Below, piece by piece: positions 57,312 through 64,000 of a stretch of 64,000 bases of DNA (position 1 is its first letter; each line of letters opens with the position of its first letter). The translations under genes and the position numbers were made by a program. The stretch is from the NCBI RefSeq assembly GCF_022761035.1, contig NZ_JAKWJP010000001.1:1054001-1118000 (forward strand), written 5' to 3'. The notes below the pieces were generated by a model that did no database searches, was not told the origin of the DNA, and worked only from the letters and a program-made list of their open reading frames with translations. The DNA is from Microbacterium sp. SS28 (GTDB lineage Bacteria; Actinomycetota; Actinomycetes; Actinomycetales; Microbacteriaceae).

Positions 57312-58535
57312 ATGGCCACCGTCCTGTTCTGCCCCGTGACGTTCAACCTCGCCGAGACCACGCGCATGATCGAGGTCGCTCGCGCGCTCGATCCCCGTCA
57401 TCGCGCCGTCTTCATGGGATACGAGGACGACTTCGTGTCGCTCATCGCCGACGCCGGATTCGAGTACCGCGCGTGCACCCCGTCGTGGTCGGCCGCCGAG
57501 CGCGAGCAGGCCCTGAAGTTCGACCAGGGCAAGGCACTGCGCAGCCCCTTCACGAAAGAGCTCGTCGCGGAGCGCGTCGCGGTCGAGCGGGCGCTCATCC
57601 GCGAGGTCGACGCGAAGGCCATCGTGATCGGGTCGAACATCACGTCGCAGATCTCCGCGCGCGCCGAGCACGTGCCGCTGTTCTACCCCGTCCCCTTCGC
57701 GCTGACCCGGCCGCAGGTCGAGCAGACGCGGCACATGGGGTTCGTCCGCGGCTCGGGCCGGCTCGCGCGCGCCGCCGATCGCGTCGCGTCGGCGGCGTTC
57801 CGGTGGACCTACAACCACGCGCCGCTCGCACCCCGCGCGTTCTCACGCGTCGCGCGGGACAACGGCGTCGCGCCGCTGCGCACCGTCGCGTCGCTGCTCG
57901 ACGCCGACGTCAACCTGCTGACGGTGCTGCCGTCCGAACTCGACGGCTACGACATCCCCTCCCACTACGAGCGGGTCGGCCCGATCTTCGCGCGCCTCGA
58001 CACGCCCCTGCCCGTGATCGTCGAGGAGCTCGCCGCTGGCCCCGAGCCGCTCGTCTACCTAGGCCTCGGATCCTCCGCGAGCCGCGAGCTCGCCCTCGCG
58101 GCGGCCGCGCAGCTCGGCACGCTTCCGATCAGCGTCATCGCGCCGATCGCGCATTACCTCGAGCCCGGCGACACCGTGCCGGGCAACGTGCACGTCACGG
58201 GCCTCCTTCCCGCGCACCGGCTCGGCGGGCTCGTCGATGCCGCCGTCCTGCACGGCGGGCAGGGCACCGTCCAGACGGCGTGCGCGACCGGCATCCCGTT
58301 CGTCGGAATCGGGCTTCAGCCCGAGCAGGTGTGGAACGTCCGCGTGTGCGTGTCGGCCGGCAACGCGCTCGCGCTCACGCAGAAGGAGGCGGCGACGCCC
58401 CTGCTCGCCGCGGCCGTCGAGCGACTGCTGAACGAAGGGACGTTCCGGGATGCCGCGTCCCGCGTGCAGCGCGAGGCGGAGGGCGCGGACGGGGCAGCGG
58501 CCTCCGCTCGGCTCATCGAGGCGCGTCTGGGCTGA
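57312..58535 (+). CDS. UGT/MurG-like glycosyltransferase
   Basis: A 407-residue GT-B-fold enzyme. The N-terminal domain starts with VLFCPVTFNLAETTRMIEVARALDPRH and the C-terminal donor-binding part has LVYLGLGSS, NVHVTGLLPAHRLGGLVDAAVLHGGQGTVQTACATGIPFVGIGLQPEQVWN, which follows the family 1 UDP-glycosyltransferase pattern (the HGG loop binds the sugar nucleotide). Acceptor unknown; small hydrophobic molecules or lipids are usual. It is a single gene, and its last 23 bases overlap the end of the convergent sulfatase-fold gene. Confidence 0.85.
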   Translation: MATVLFCPVTFNLAETTRMIEVARALDPRHRAVFMGYEDDFVSLIADAGFEYRACTPSWSAAEREQALKFDQGKALRSPFTKELVAERVAVERALIREVDAKAIVIGSNITSQISARAEHVPLFYPVPFALTRPQVEQTRHMGFVRGSGRLARAADRVASAAFRWTYNHAPLAPRAFSRVARDNGVAPLRTVASLLDADVNLLTVLPSELDGYDIPSHYERVGPIFARLDTPLPVIVEELAAGPEPLVYLGLGSSASRELALAAAAQLGTLPISVIAPIAHYLEPGDTVPGNVHVTGLLPAHRLGGLVDAAVLHGGQGTVQTACATGIPFVGIGLQPEQVWNVRVCVSAGNALALTQKEAATPLLAAAVERLLNEGTFRDAASRVQREAEGADGAAASARLIEARLG

Positions 58536-60240
58536 GCGCGGCGCCGGGCGCGGCGCCCGACCCGCCGGCTGTCCCTCCGCTGAATGCCGCGACGAAGCGG
58601 TCTCGGAAGGCGTCCATCCGCCACACCGGGGCATCCGGCGACGGCAGCAAGCCGGCATCCCACCCCCACGAAGCGATCCGCGCCATGACCTCGGGATCCT
58701 TCGCGATGATCGTGACGGGCACGTCGTGGCTCGCCCCCGTGCCGCTCACGATGCGCGACGGCTGGTGGTCGCCGAGCAGCACGACGACGAGGTCGGGGCG
58801 GTCGTGCGTCTCGAGGTACGAGATCGTCGCGCCGAGCGAGTACTCGATGGACTGCCCGTACAGGTCGCGCACGCGGTCGGCGTCCTGCCAGACGACGACG
58901 GGCGCCTCGCCCTGCGCGGGCTGGGGGTCGAAGACCGAGCCGTCGCCGAGCGCGCTCCACGGCACGAGGCGCGGCAGCGGCGTCCACGGCGTGTGCGACG
59001 ACACGAGGTCGATTTCGGCGAAGAGAGGCGCATCCGTCGCGGCGACCTCCCGGTCGAAGCGCGCCCACGTGAACTGGTCGGGCACGCGCGCGTAGCTGAA
59101 GCTCGGCCCGCGATACCCGAGCGTGCGCGAGTCGAGCACGTCGTCGTAGCCGTAGAACGAAGCGCCGACGGGCCACGCGCGGTCGTTCGACGGCACGATG
59201 CCGAGCGTCTGCCACCCTTCGTCGCCGAACGCGCGGCTGAGCGTCATCCGGTCGCTCGCGGTCAGCGCGTCGTACTTCTGCTGCGAGTCGGTCCAGACCC
59301 CGCTCTGCAGCGTCGCGTGCGCGAGCCAGCTCACGCCTCCGAACGTGGACGACGTGAGGAACGCGCTCTGTGCGAAGTATCCCTCCCGCTCCAGGCGCGT
59401 CCCGCCTTCGCGCAGCAGACGGTCGACGCCTGTCGACAGCGCGGACCTTTCGACCGCCACGCGCCCGTAGCTCTCGACGAACGCGATGACGACGTCCTTG
59501 CCCGCGAGCGCCGAGAAGAGGTCGTCGGGCGGGGCATCGCGCAGGGTGTCGGACTTCAGTGCCCGCGCGAAGGCGGCGCGGTCGCGCAGACCCGTCGCGG
59601 CCTGCGCCGTCGAGGCCGCGATCGCCCCCGTGGAGTCGGCCGCGGCGAGCGGGATGCCCGGCACGAGCTGCGCGCCGAGGGCCGCTCCCACGATCCAGAC
59701 GCCCGCCGCGAGGGCCGCGGCGATCCGGGTCGTCCGGCCCGTCGCCCCTTCCCGGGCTGCGACGCGCCCCACGCGCAGCGCCGCCGCGGCGAGCGCCCAC
59801 ACGGCTCCGACGGTCACCGCGACGAGCGCGACGAGCGCCGCGACGAGTCCCGCATCGCCCGCGGCGTCGCGCACGACGCCCGCCGCCGCGAGCAGCTGAG
59901 GCGCGTCGTCGGCCGCGCGGAAGGGCCGGTCGATCGTCGAGACGAACGCCCGATCGAGGCCCGCGAGCACCGTCGCGGCGACGACGAGCAGCGCGAACGC
60001 GGTCGCGACGGCAACCCGCGCGGCCCGCCACGGCACCACGACGAGCAGCAGCACGAGCGCGACAGCCTCGAACGGCACGGCGAGGATCGCCGCGTTCGTC
60101 CCCGTGTGCACGACGCCCGGGACGAGCGGCGCGAGCACGACGGCCGCGCAGGCGGCGAGCGTCGCGGCGCGCGGGCGATCTGTCGCGGCAGCGCCACCGG
60201 TCACGGGCAGGCGATCGGTCGTGGGCGAGCGACCGGGCAC
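58513..60240 (-). CDS. Membrane-anchored sulfatase-fold protein
   Basis: A 575-residue protein. Four to five membrane helices (about residues 24-200) precede a sulfatase/alkaline-phosphatase-superfamily domain: DVVIAFVESYGRVAVE (metal and nucleophile region), GVSWLAHATLQSGVW, FGDEGWQTLGIVPSNDRAWP, ASFYGYDDV, EIDLVSSHTPWTPLP and LVVVLLGDHQPSR (late metal site). The architecture is shared with LtaS/OpgB-like phosphoglycerol transferases, which hydrolyse or transfer head groups outside the membrane. GTG 60240 is five bases after the stop of the RibD-like gene. It ends the 58.5-64 kb operon. Confidence 0.82.
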   Translation of the reverse strand: MPGRSPTTDRLPVTGGAAATDRPRAATLAACAAVVLAPLVPGVVHTGTNAAILAVPFEAVALVLLLVVVPWRAARVAVATAFALLVVAATVLAGLDRAFVSTIDRPFRAADDAPQLLAAAGVVRDAAGDAGLVAALVALVAVTVGAVWALAAAALRVGRVAAREGATGRTTRIAAALAAGVWIVGAALGAQLVPGIPLAAADSTGAIAASTAQAATGLRDRAAFARALKSDTLRDAPPDDLFSALAGKDVVIAFVESYGRVAVERSALSTGVDRLLREGGTRLEREGYFAQSAFLTSSTFGGVSWLAHATLQSGVWTDSQQKYDALTASDRMTLSRAFGDEGWQTLGIVPSNDRAWPVGASFYGYDDVLDSRTLGYRGPSFSYARVPDQFTWARFDREVAATDAPLFAEIDLVSSHTPWTPLPRLVPWSALGDGSVFDPQPAQGEAPVVVWQDADRVRDLYGQSIEYSLGATISYLETHDRPDLVVVLLGDHQPSRIVSGTGASHDVPVTIIAKDPEVMARIASWGWDAGLLPSPDAPVWRMDAFRDRFVAAFSGGTAGGSGAAPGAALSPDAPR

Positions 60241-60245
60241 GCGCG

Positions 60246-60992
60246 TCAGGAGTGCGCGGGCAGCCGCCCCGCGCGCTCCGCCTCGGTCGCGGCGGGGCAG
60301 GCCCCGGGGTCGAACCGGTCCGACAGGGCGTAGCGCAGCAGCACGACGTCGCCGATCTGGCGCGTCTCGGCGAGCACCGCGCGGTGCTTCGCGGTCCACG
60401 GGAAGCGGCCCGCTTCGACGAACCGCGGCGCGCGCGACTCGCCCACGAAGAAGGGCGCGACGACGAGCTGCAGCTCGTCGGCGAGCTCGGCGACGAGGAA
60501 CTGCGTGTGGACGTGCCCACCGCCCTCGACCATGAGCCGGCCGATGCCGCGCGACCTGAGGTCGCACACGACGTCGGCCATCGAGACATCCGGCCCCTCC
60601 AGGCCCACGACGGTCGCCGCGCCTCCCAGGCGCCCAGAGAGCTCGCCCGCGACGTCGTGCGGGCAGTAGACGAACTTCTCGGCATCGCCCTGCGTGAAGA
60701 AGGCCGCGTCGGCGGCGAGCGCGCCCGTCGCCGTGACCGTGACCTTGGCCGGCGACTCGGCGCGCCCCGCGGCACGCCGCAGCAGCCGGCGCTCCTCGCT
60801 GCGCACGAGCAGGCGCGGATCGTCGCGGCGGATCGTCGAGGCTCCCACGAGGATCGCGTCGCTGTCCGCGCGCAGCTGGTCGACGCGATCGAAGTCGGCG
60901 CTGTTCGACATCGGGAGCTTGTGCGGCACGGCGCTGTCGAGGTACCCGTCGATCGACATGGCGCAGCTCAGGGTGATGTAGGGCCGGTTCAT
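60246..60992 (-). CDS. RibD C-terminal / dihydrofolate-reductase-fold reductase
   Basis: A 248-residue reductase of the RibD C-terminal family without a deaminase domain. ITLSCAMSIDGYLD, DAILVGASTIRRDDPRLLVR, LMVEGGGHVHTQFLVAELADEL and the late APRFVEAGRF are characteristic; they bind NADPH and a phosphoribosyl-pyrimidine in riboflavin synthesis. No other rib gene is here. Instead it lies between a flippase-like gene and a sulfatase-fold gene, so it probably reduces another heterocycle or sugar-linked compound. ATG overlaps the upstream stop. Confidence 0.85.
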   Translation of the reverse strand: MNRPYITLSCAMSIDGYLDSAVPHKLPMSNSADFDRVDQLRADSDAILVGASTIRRDDPRLLVRSEERRLLRRAAGRAESPAKVTVTATGALAADAAFFTQGDAEKFVYCPHDVAGELSGRLGGAATVVGLEGPDVSMADVVCDLRSRGIGRLMVEGGGHVHTQFLVAELADELQLVVAPFFVGESRAPRFVEAGRFPWTAKHRAVLAETRQIGDVVLLRYALSDRFDPGACPAATEAERAGRLPAHS

Positions 60993-62194
60993 GTGGTTCG
61001 CTCCTCTTCCGCGGCGAGGGAGACGGGATCGGCGAGGGCGACGGGTCCTGCGAGGCTCACGGGGACGGCGGACGTCGATGGCGCGGATGGAACGGCGGGG
61101 ACGGATGCCGCTCCCCCGGCCGCCACGACGCCGGCCTCGCGCCGACGGCGCAGGGCGGATGCCGCGACGACGGCCGCGCCGGGCGCGACGGCGATCATCG
61201 CGAGCACGCCGAACGCGGTCGAGGCGGCGATGCCGGTCGTGGCTCCGAGCCCGACGGCGCCGAACGCCCAGCCCGCGGCCGTCTCGCGCGGACCCCAGCC
61301 GCCGACGTTGAAGGGGATCGACGCGGCGAGCACCGCGACGACAGCGACCGCGACGAGACGGGGAGGCGATGCCTGCACCCCGACCGCGACCGCGGCGACC
61401 ACGAACGTCGCGACGTGGCACGCCACGACGACCGCCGACGCGGCGATCACCTGGACGACCGTCCGGCGGGGCGCGAAGGCGGCGCGCAGGCGCGCGAGCT
61501 CCCGCAGCACGATCCGGCGCGCGCGGGCGCTGAGGACTGCGGCGACCGCGACGACCGCACAGGCGACGAGGATCCCAAGCATCAGGACGCCCACAGCGCG
61601 AGCGTAGGCCGAGACGCCGATCGACACCAGCACCCCGAGCGTCAGGACGAACTGCACCGTCTGCCCCGCGGCGCGCTCCGCCGCGACGGCGCGGGACGCA
61701 TCGCCGACGCGCAGGACTCTCGTCCCGTGCGCGACCGCGCGATGGACGTCGCCGACGACCCCGCCGGGCAGGACGGTGTTGAGGAACTGCGAGCGGTAGT
61801 ACGCCGCGACGGCCTGCCCCTGCCCGAGCGGGACGCCGTAGCCGCTCGCGACGAGGCGCCAGCGCCACGCCGCTGCGGCTGTCGCGATCGCCGCGAGGAC
61901 GAGTGCCGCGACGACGGCGGCCGGCGTGATCGAGGCGAGCCCCCGTATGAACGGCTCGGCGCCCGTCTGCGCGGCGACGGCCGCGAGGAGCGCGACACCG
62001 ACCGCGACCTTGAGGATCGCGCGAGTGCGCCGCGAGGCCAGGGCCGCCCGCAGACGCCGCGCCGCGCGTGCCGGCAGCGTCTCAGTGGTCGCGACGGGAG
62101 GAGATGGCAGGACGGGAGGATGCCTCGGCACACCGTGACCCTCCGCACGCGTCATCTCCTCCCGTGGAGTGCGCCTCAGACGCGGCACGATCAT
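60989..62194 (-). CDS. Lysylphosphatidylglycerol-synthase-TM/UPF0104-type membrane protein with repeat-derived N-terminus
   Basis: A 401-residue membrane protein with seven to eight helices from about residue 60 on. TAAAAWRWRLVASGYGVPLGQGQAVAAYYRSQFLNTVLPGGVVGDVHRAV and the late IPFNVGGWGPRETAAGWAF are hallmarks of the flippase-like UPF0104 family, thought to move lipid-linked compounds. ATG 62194 keeps the 4-base overlap with the methyltransferase gene, but then residues about 6-36 are read from a 93-base dispersed repeat also found at 47611-47703. The C-terminal about 45 residues are a low-complexity Ala/Val/Pro tail. A later start inside the repeat is possible. Confidence 0.8.
   Translation of the reverse strand: MIVPRLRRTPREEMTRAEGHGVPRHPPVLPSPPVATTETLPARAARRLRAALASRRTRAILKVAVGVALLAAVAAQTGAEPFIRGLASITPAAVVAALVLAAIATAAAAWRWRLVASGYGVPLGQGQAVAAYYRSQFLNTVLPGGVVGDVHRAVAHGTRVLRVGDASRAVAAERAAGQTVQFVLTLGVLVSIGVSAYARAVGVLMLGILVACAVVAVAAVLSARARRIVLRELARLRAAFAPRRTVVQVIAASAVVVACHVATFVVAAVAVGVQASPPRLVAVAVVAVLAASIPFNVGGWGPRETAAGWAFGAVGLGATTGIAASTAFGVLAMIAVAPGAAVVAASALRRRREAGVVAAGGAASVPAVPSAPSTSAVPVSLAGPVALADPVSLAAEEERTT
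62086..62178. repeat. 93-base dispersed repeat inside the 5' end of the flippase-like gene (copy 2)
   Basis: Same length and closely similar sequence to 47611-47703. Here the inverted arms ACGGGAGGAGATG and CATCTCCTCCCGT match over 13 bases. The repeat is 31 codons long and is open on the minus strand, so it can be read through as protein. Confidence 0.85.
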
Positions 62195-63003
62195 GGCGGG
62201 AACGCCAGGAGGTCGGCGTGGTGGACGGCGACGCGCAGCTCCCCCGCCGCGAGCTGCCGGCGCCGGGTCTGCAGGTATTCGTCAGCCCATTCGCGCAGCG
62301 CGGGCCGCTGGTCGACGGCCGCGCCCACCCACGACTCGAGCCACTCGGACGTGAGCGCGCTGTCGGCGCTGCGGAGCTGCCACGACGAGCCCGCGACCCG
62401 CGTGATCCAGCCCCGTGAGCGGAAGGACGCGACGGCGACCGCCACGGCGTCGGGACCGAGCGGCGTGCGATCCTCGATCGCGCGGTGCTGGTGGTCGACG
62501 AAGGCCGCCTCGAAGACGCGATCCCCCGGGTCGTCGGGGATGAGGCGCACGCGCCCCGTCACCGTGAGGCTCAGGAGCGTCGGCGCGCCCGCGGCGACGC
62601 ACACGGCGGCGATCGTCTCGACCTCGTCGCGGGTGAGCACGTCGAGCAGCGCAGAGCCGACCACGAGCGAGGCTCCCGCGAGGCTCCCGACATGCAGCCC
62701 GTCGATGCGCCCGACGCTCGTCTCGACGCGCACGGGCCTGCCCGCGGCGTCGAATCCGGGAGCGCGGGCCGCCTGACGAAGCAGGTCGTCGTCGGCCTCG
62801 TGCAGCACCCAGGTCTGCCGACCGGGCAGCAGCGGCGCGAGCCAGCGCATCATCGAACCCGTCCCGCTGCCGAGGTCGTGCACGACGACGGGCTCGCGGA
62901 CGAGCCGCGCCGCGGCGAGCGCGAGCCGTCGCGAGCGCGAGCGGGCATCCGCCGCCTCGCGGAGCGTCAGCCAGTCGGCCGCGACGAGCGCGATGTCGGT
63001 CAT
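62191..63003 (-). CDS. Class I SAM-dependent methyltransferase-like protein
   Basis: A 270-residue protein. VVVHDLGSGTGSMMRWLAPLLPGRQTWVLHEADDDLL is motif I with the acidic residue at the end of strand 2, and SLVVGSALLDVLTRDEV corresponds to motif IV; the rest has the Rossmann pattern. Its substrate is unknown; placement between a glycosyltransferase and a flippase-like protein suggests a glycolipid or sugar-nucleotide product. ATG 63003 overlaps the glycosyltransferase stop and its stop overlaps the next ATG. Confidence 0.83.
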   Translation of the reverse strand: MTDIALVAADWLTLREAADARSRSRRLALAAARLVREPVVVHDLGSGTGSMMRWLAPLLPGRQTWVLHEADDDLLRQAARAPGFDAAGRPVRVETSVGRIDGLHVGSLAGASLVVGSALLDVLTRDEVETIAAVCVAAGAPTLLSLTVTGRVRLIPDDPGDRVFEAAFVDHQHRAIEDRTPLGPDAVAVAVASFRSRGWITRVAGSSWQLRSADSALTSEWLESWVGAAVDQRPALREWADEYLQTRRRQLAAGELRVAVHHADLLAFPP

Positions 63004-64000
63004 CCTGCCTCCTCGAGGGCCGCGGCGACGCGGGCAGCCGTGTCGCTCCACAGCGGCCGGCGCTCGCGGCCGGACCGTGCGGCGGCGGTGAGCCGCTCGC
63101 GCAGCCGCGGATCGGCCATCCAGCGCTCGAGCGCGTCGGCCAGGGCGCGGGCGTCGCCCGGGGGAACGAGCAGGGCGGCGTGGCCCGGTGCGACAGCCTC
63201 CGGAATGCCGCCGACGTCACTCGCGACGACCGGGATGCCTCGCCCCAGCGCCCCCGTGACCGCCATCCCGTACGCCTCGACGCGCGAGGGCGCCACGAGC
63301 AGGTCGGCGTCGCGGTAGGCGTCGTCGAGCGCCGTGCCCGCGAGCACGCCCGGCATCCGCACCCGCTCCCCGAGCGCTGCGGCGTCGTCCGCGACGCGGT
63401 GCGCGAAGGCGGGAATCGTCTCGAGCGATCCCGCGATCGTGCACGTCCAGTCGACGTCCGCGTCGAGGTCGGCGAGCGCCTCGACGAGCACGTCCTGGCC
63501 CTTGTGCGGCGCGACGACGCCGAGGCACAGGAGCGCCGTGCCACGCGCCGAGCCGAGGGCGGGGGCTGCGGCATCCGTCCCCGGCGGTGCGACGACGATG
63601 CGGTCGGGCTCGACGAGCCCGCGCTCGACGAGTTCGGCCTTCGTCCACGCGCTCGTCGCGACGACGCGGCGCGCGGCGGCGAGCGCCTGGCGCTCGCCCG
63701 CGACATCCCGCGGGTCGGCGTCAGGGAACGCGGACGCCACCATGTGCGCGAGGACGACGATGCGCAGCCGCCAGGACTCGGCCTCCACCGCCGCTGCCGA
63801 GCGGGCCGCGACGAGCCCGTCGATCAGCACGAGCGCGCCGTCGGCGAGCTGCGAGAGCGGTGCGGCGGCGGCATTCGGCTCCGTCGTCATCGTGCGCATG
63901 TCCCAGCCGATCTGGGCGAGCCCATCGCTGACGCGCGCGTCGTAGACGTTGCCTCCGCTCACGCGCTGCGGATCGCCGATGCCCTCCGGCACGACGAACG
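63000..64000 (-). CDS. GT4-family glycosyltransferase, N-terminus outside the window
   Basis: The reading frame is open to the right edge, and the visible N-terminal part FVVPEGIGDPQRVSGGNVYDARVSDGLAQIGWD shows that a few residues are missing. The C-terminal Rossmann domain has LLCLGVVAPHKGQDVLVEALADL, DLLVAPSRVEAYGMAVTGALGRGIPVVASDVGGIPEAV, the E-x7-E region of GT4 enzymes that binds the nucleotide sugar. It starts the visible part of a minus-strand operon continuing with a methyltransferase, flippase-like protein, RibD-like reductase and sulfatase-fold protein, all with short overlaps. Confidence 0.87.
   Translation of the reverse strand, partial: FVVPEGIGDPQRVSGGNVYDARVSDGLAQIGWDMRTMTTEPNAAAAPLSQLADGALVLIDGLVAARSAAAVEAESWRLRIVVLAHMVASAFPDADPRDVAGERQALAAARRVVATSAWTKAELVERGLVEPDRIVVAPPGTDAAAPALGSARGTALLCLGVVAPHKGQDVLVEALADLDADVDWTCTIAGSLETIPAFAHRVADDAAALGERVRMPGVLAGTALDDAYRDADLLVAPSRVEAYGMAVTGALGRGIPVVASDVGGIPEAVAPGHAALLVPPGDARALADALERWMADPRLRERLTAAARSGRERRPLWSDTAARVAAALEEAG

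Overview
The window is high-GC DNA from an actinobacterium, most likely a Microbacterium-like member of the Microbacteriaceae. The reasons are strong G/C third-position bias, many GTG starts, ATGA or GTGA start/stop overlaps inside operons, an over-used GGATGCCG/CGGCATCC word on both strands, and small hairpin-forming repeats of a kind common in that family. No rRNA, tRNA, phage, transposase or CRISPR array was seen; the window reads as ordinary chromosome rich in catabolic operons.

Layout. 1-4.1 kb: end of a sugar ABC transporter ATPase with its LacI regulator, a DUF1992 protein, an HSL-family esterase, a gluconokinase and a small membrane protein. 4.2-10.8 kb: a three-gene operon (transglutaminase+DUF2126, circularly permuted ATP-grasp+alpha-E, transglutaminase), a conserved but functionally unsolved module. 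10.8-12.03 kb: a gene-free array of 11 hairpin repeats carrying a second copy of the tail of the neighbouring tetR gene. 12.0-17.5 kb: TetR regulator divergent from an NCS1 permease, agmatine deiminase, amidase and YbaK-type deacylase. 17.6-20.3 kb: a PLP decarboxylase and an alditol-oxidase-like flavoprotein.

20.4-31.2 kb: a FadR-type regulator divergent from an eight-gene operon plus a glycosidase that together spell out D-apionate breakdown: lactonase (ApnL), oxidoisomerase (ApnO), decarboxylase (OiaC), erythrulose kinase, and two isomerases leading to D-erythrose 4-phosphate. 31.6-45.0 kb: a LacI-controlled locus with a sugar ABC importer, a GH78 alpha-L-rhamnosidase, an Asp/Glu-racemase-fold protein, a GH127 beta-L-arabinofuranosidase, a RuBisCO-like protein and a DUF1537 kinase (OiaK). 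The last two match the phosphorylation-first branch from 3-oxo-isoapionate, so the two loci appear to meet at L-erythrulose 1-phosphate. Repeated LacI operators link the importer and the enzyme operon. The enzymes suggest growth on apiose-, rhamnose- and arabinose-containing plant glycans.

45.1-56.5 kb: an SDR, a lipase-like hydrolase and a phenylacetate operon (paaG, paaE-D-C-B-A, paaI-Z-H-F) with a TetR regulator; matching palindromes lie before paaA and between paaF and the regulator. paaK and paaJ are not here. 56.6-58.5 kb: a DoxX-like membrane protein and a UGT-like glycosyltransferase. 58.5-64 kb (minus strand): a tightly overlapped operon of GT4 glycosyltransferase (cut by the window edge), methyltransferase, flippase-like membrane protein, RibD-type reductase and a membrane sulfatase-fold protein.

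At least four small repeat families sit at gene junctions. In two places (paaD and the flippase-like gene) a repeat is read in frame as the protein's N-terminus. All functions are read from sequence motifs and gene order only; no database search was possible.
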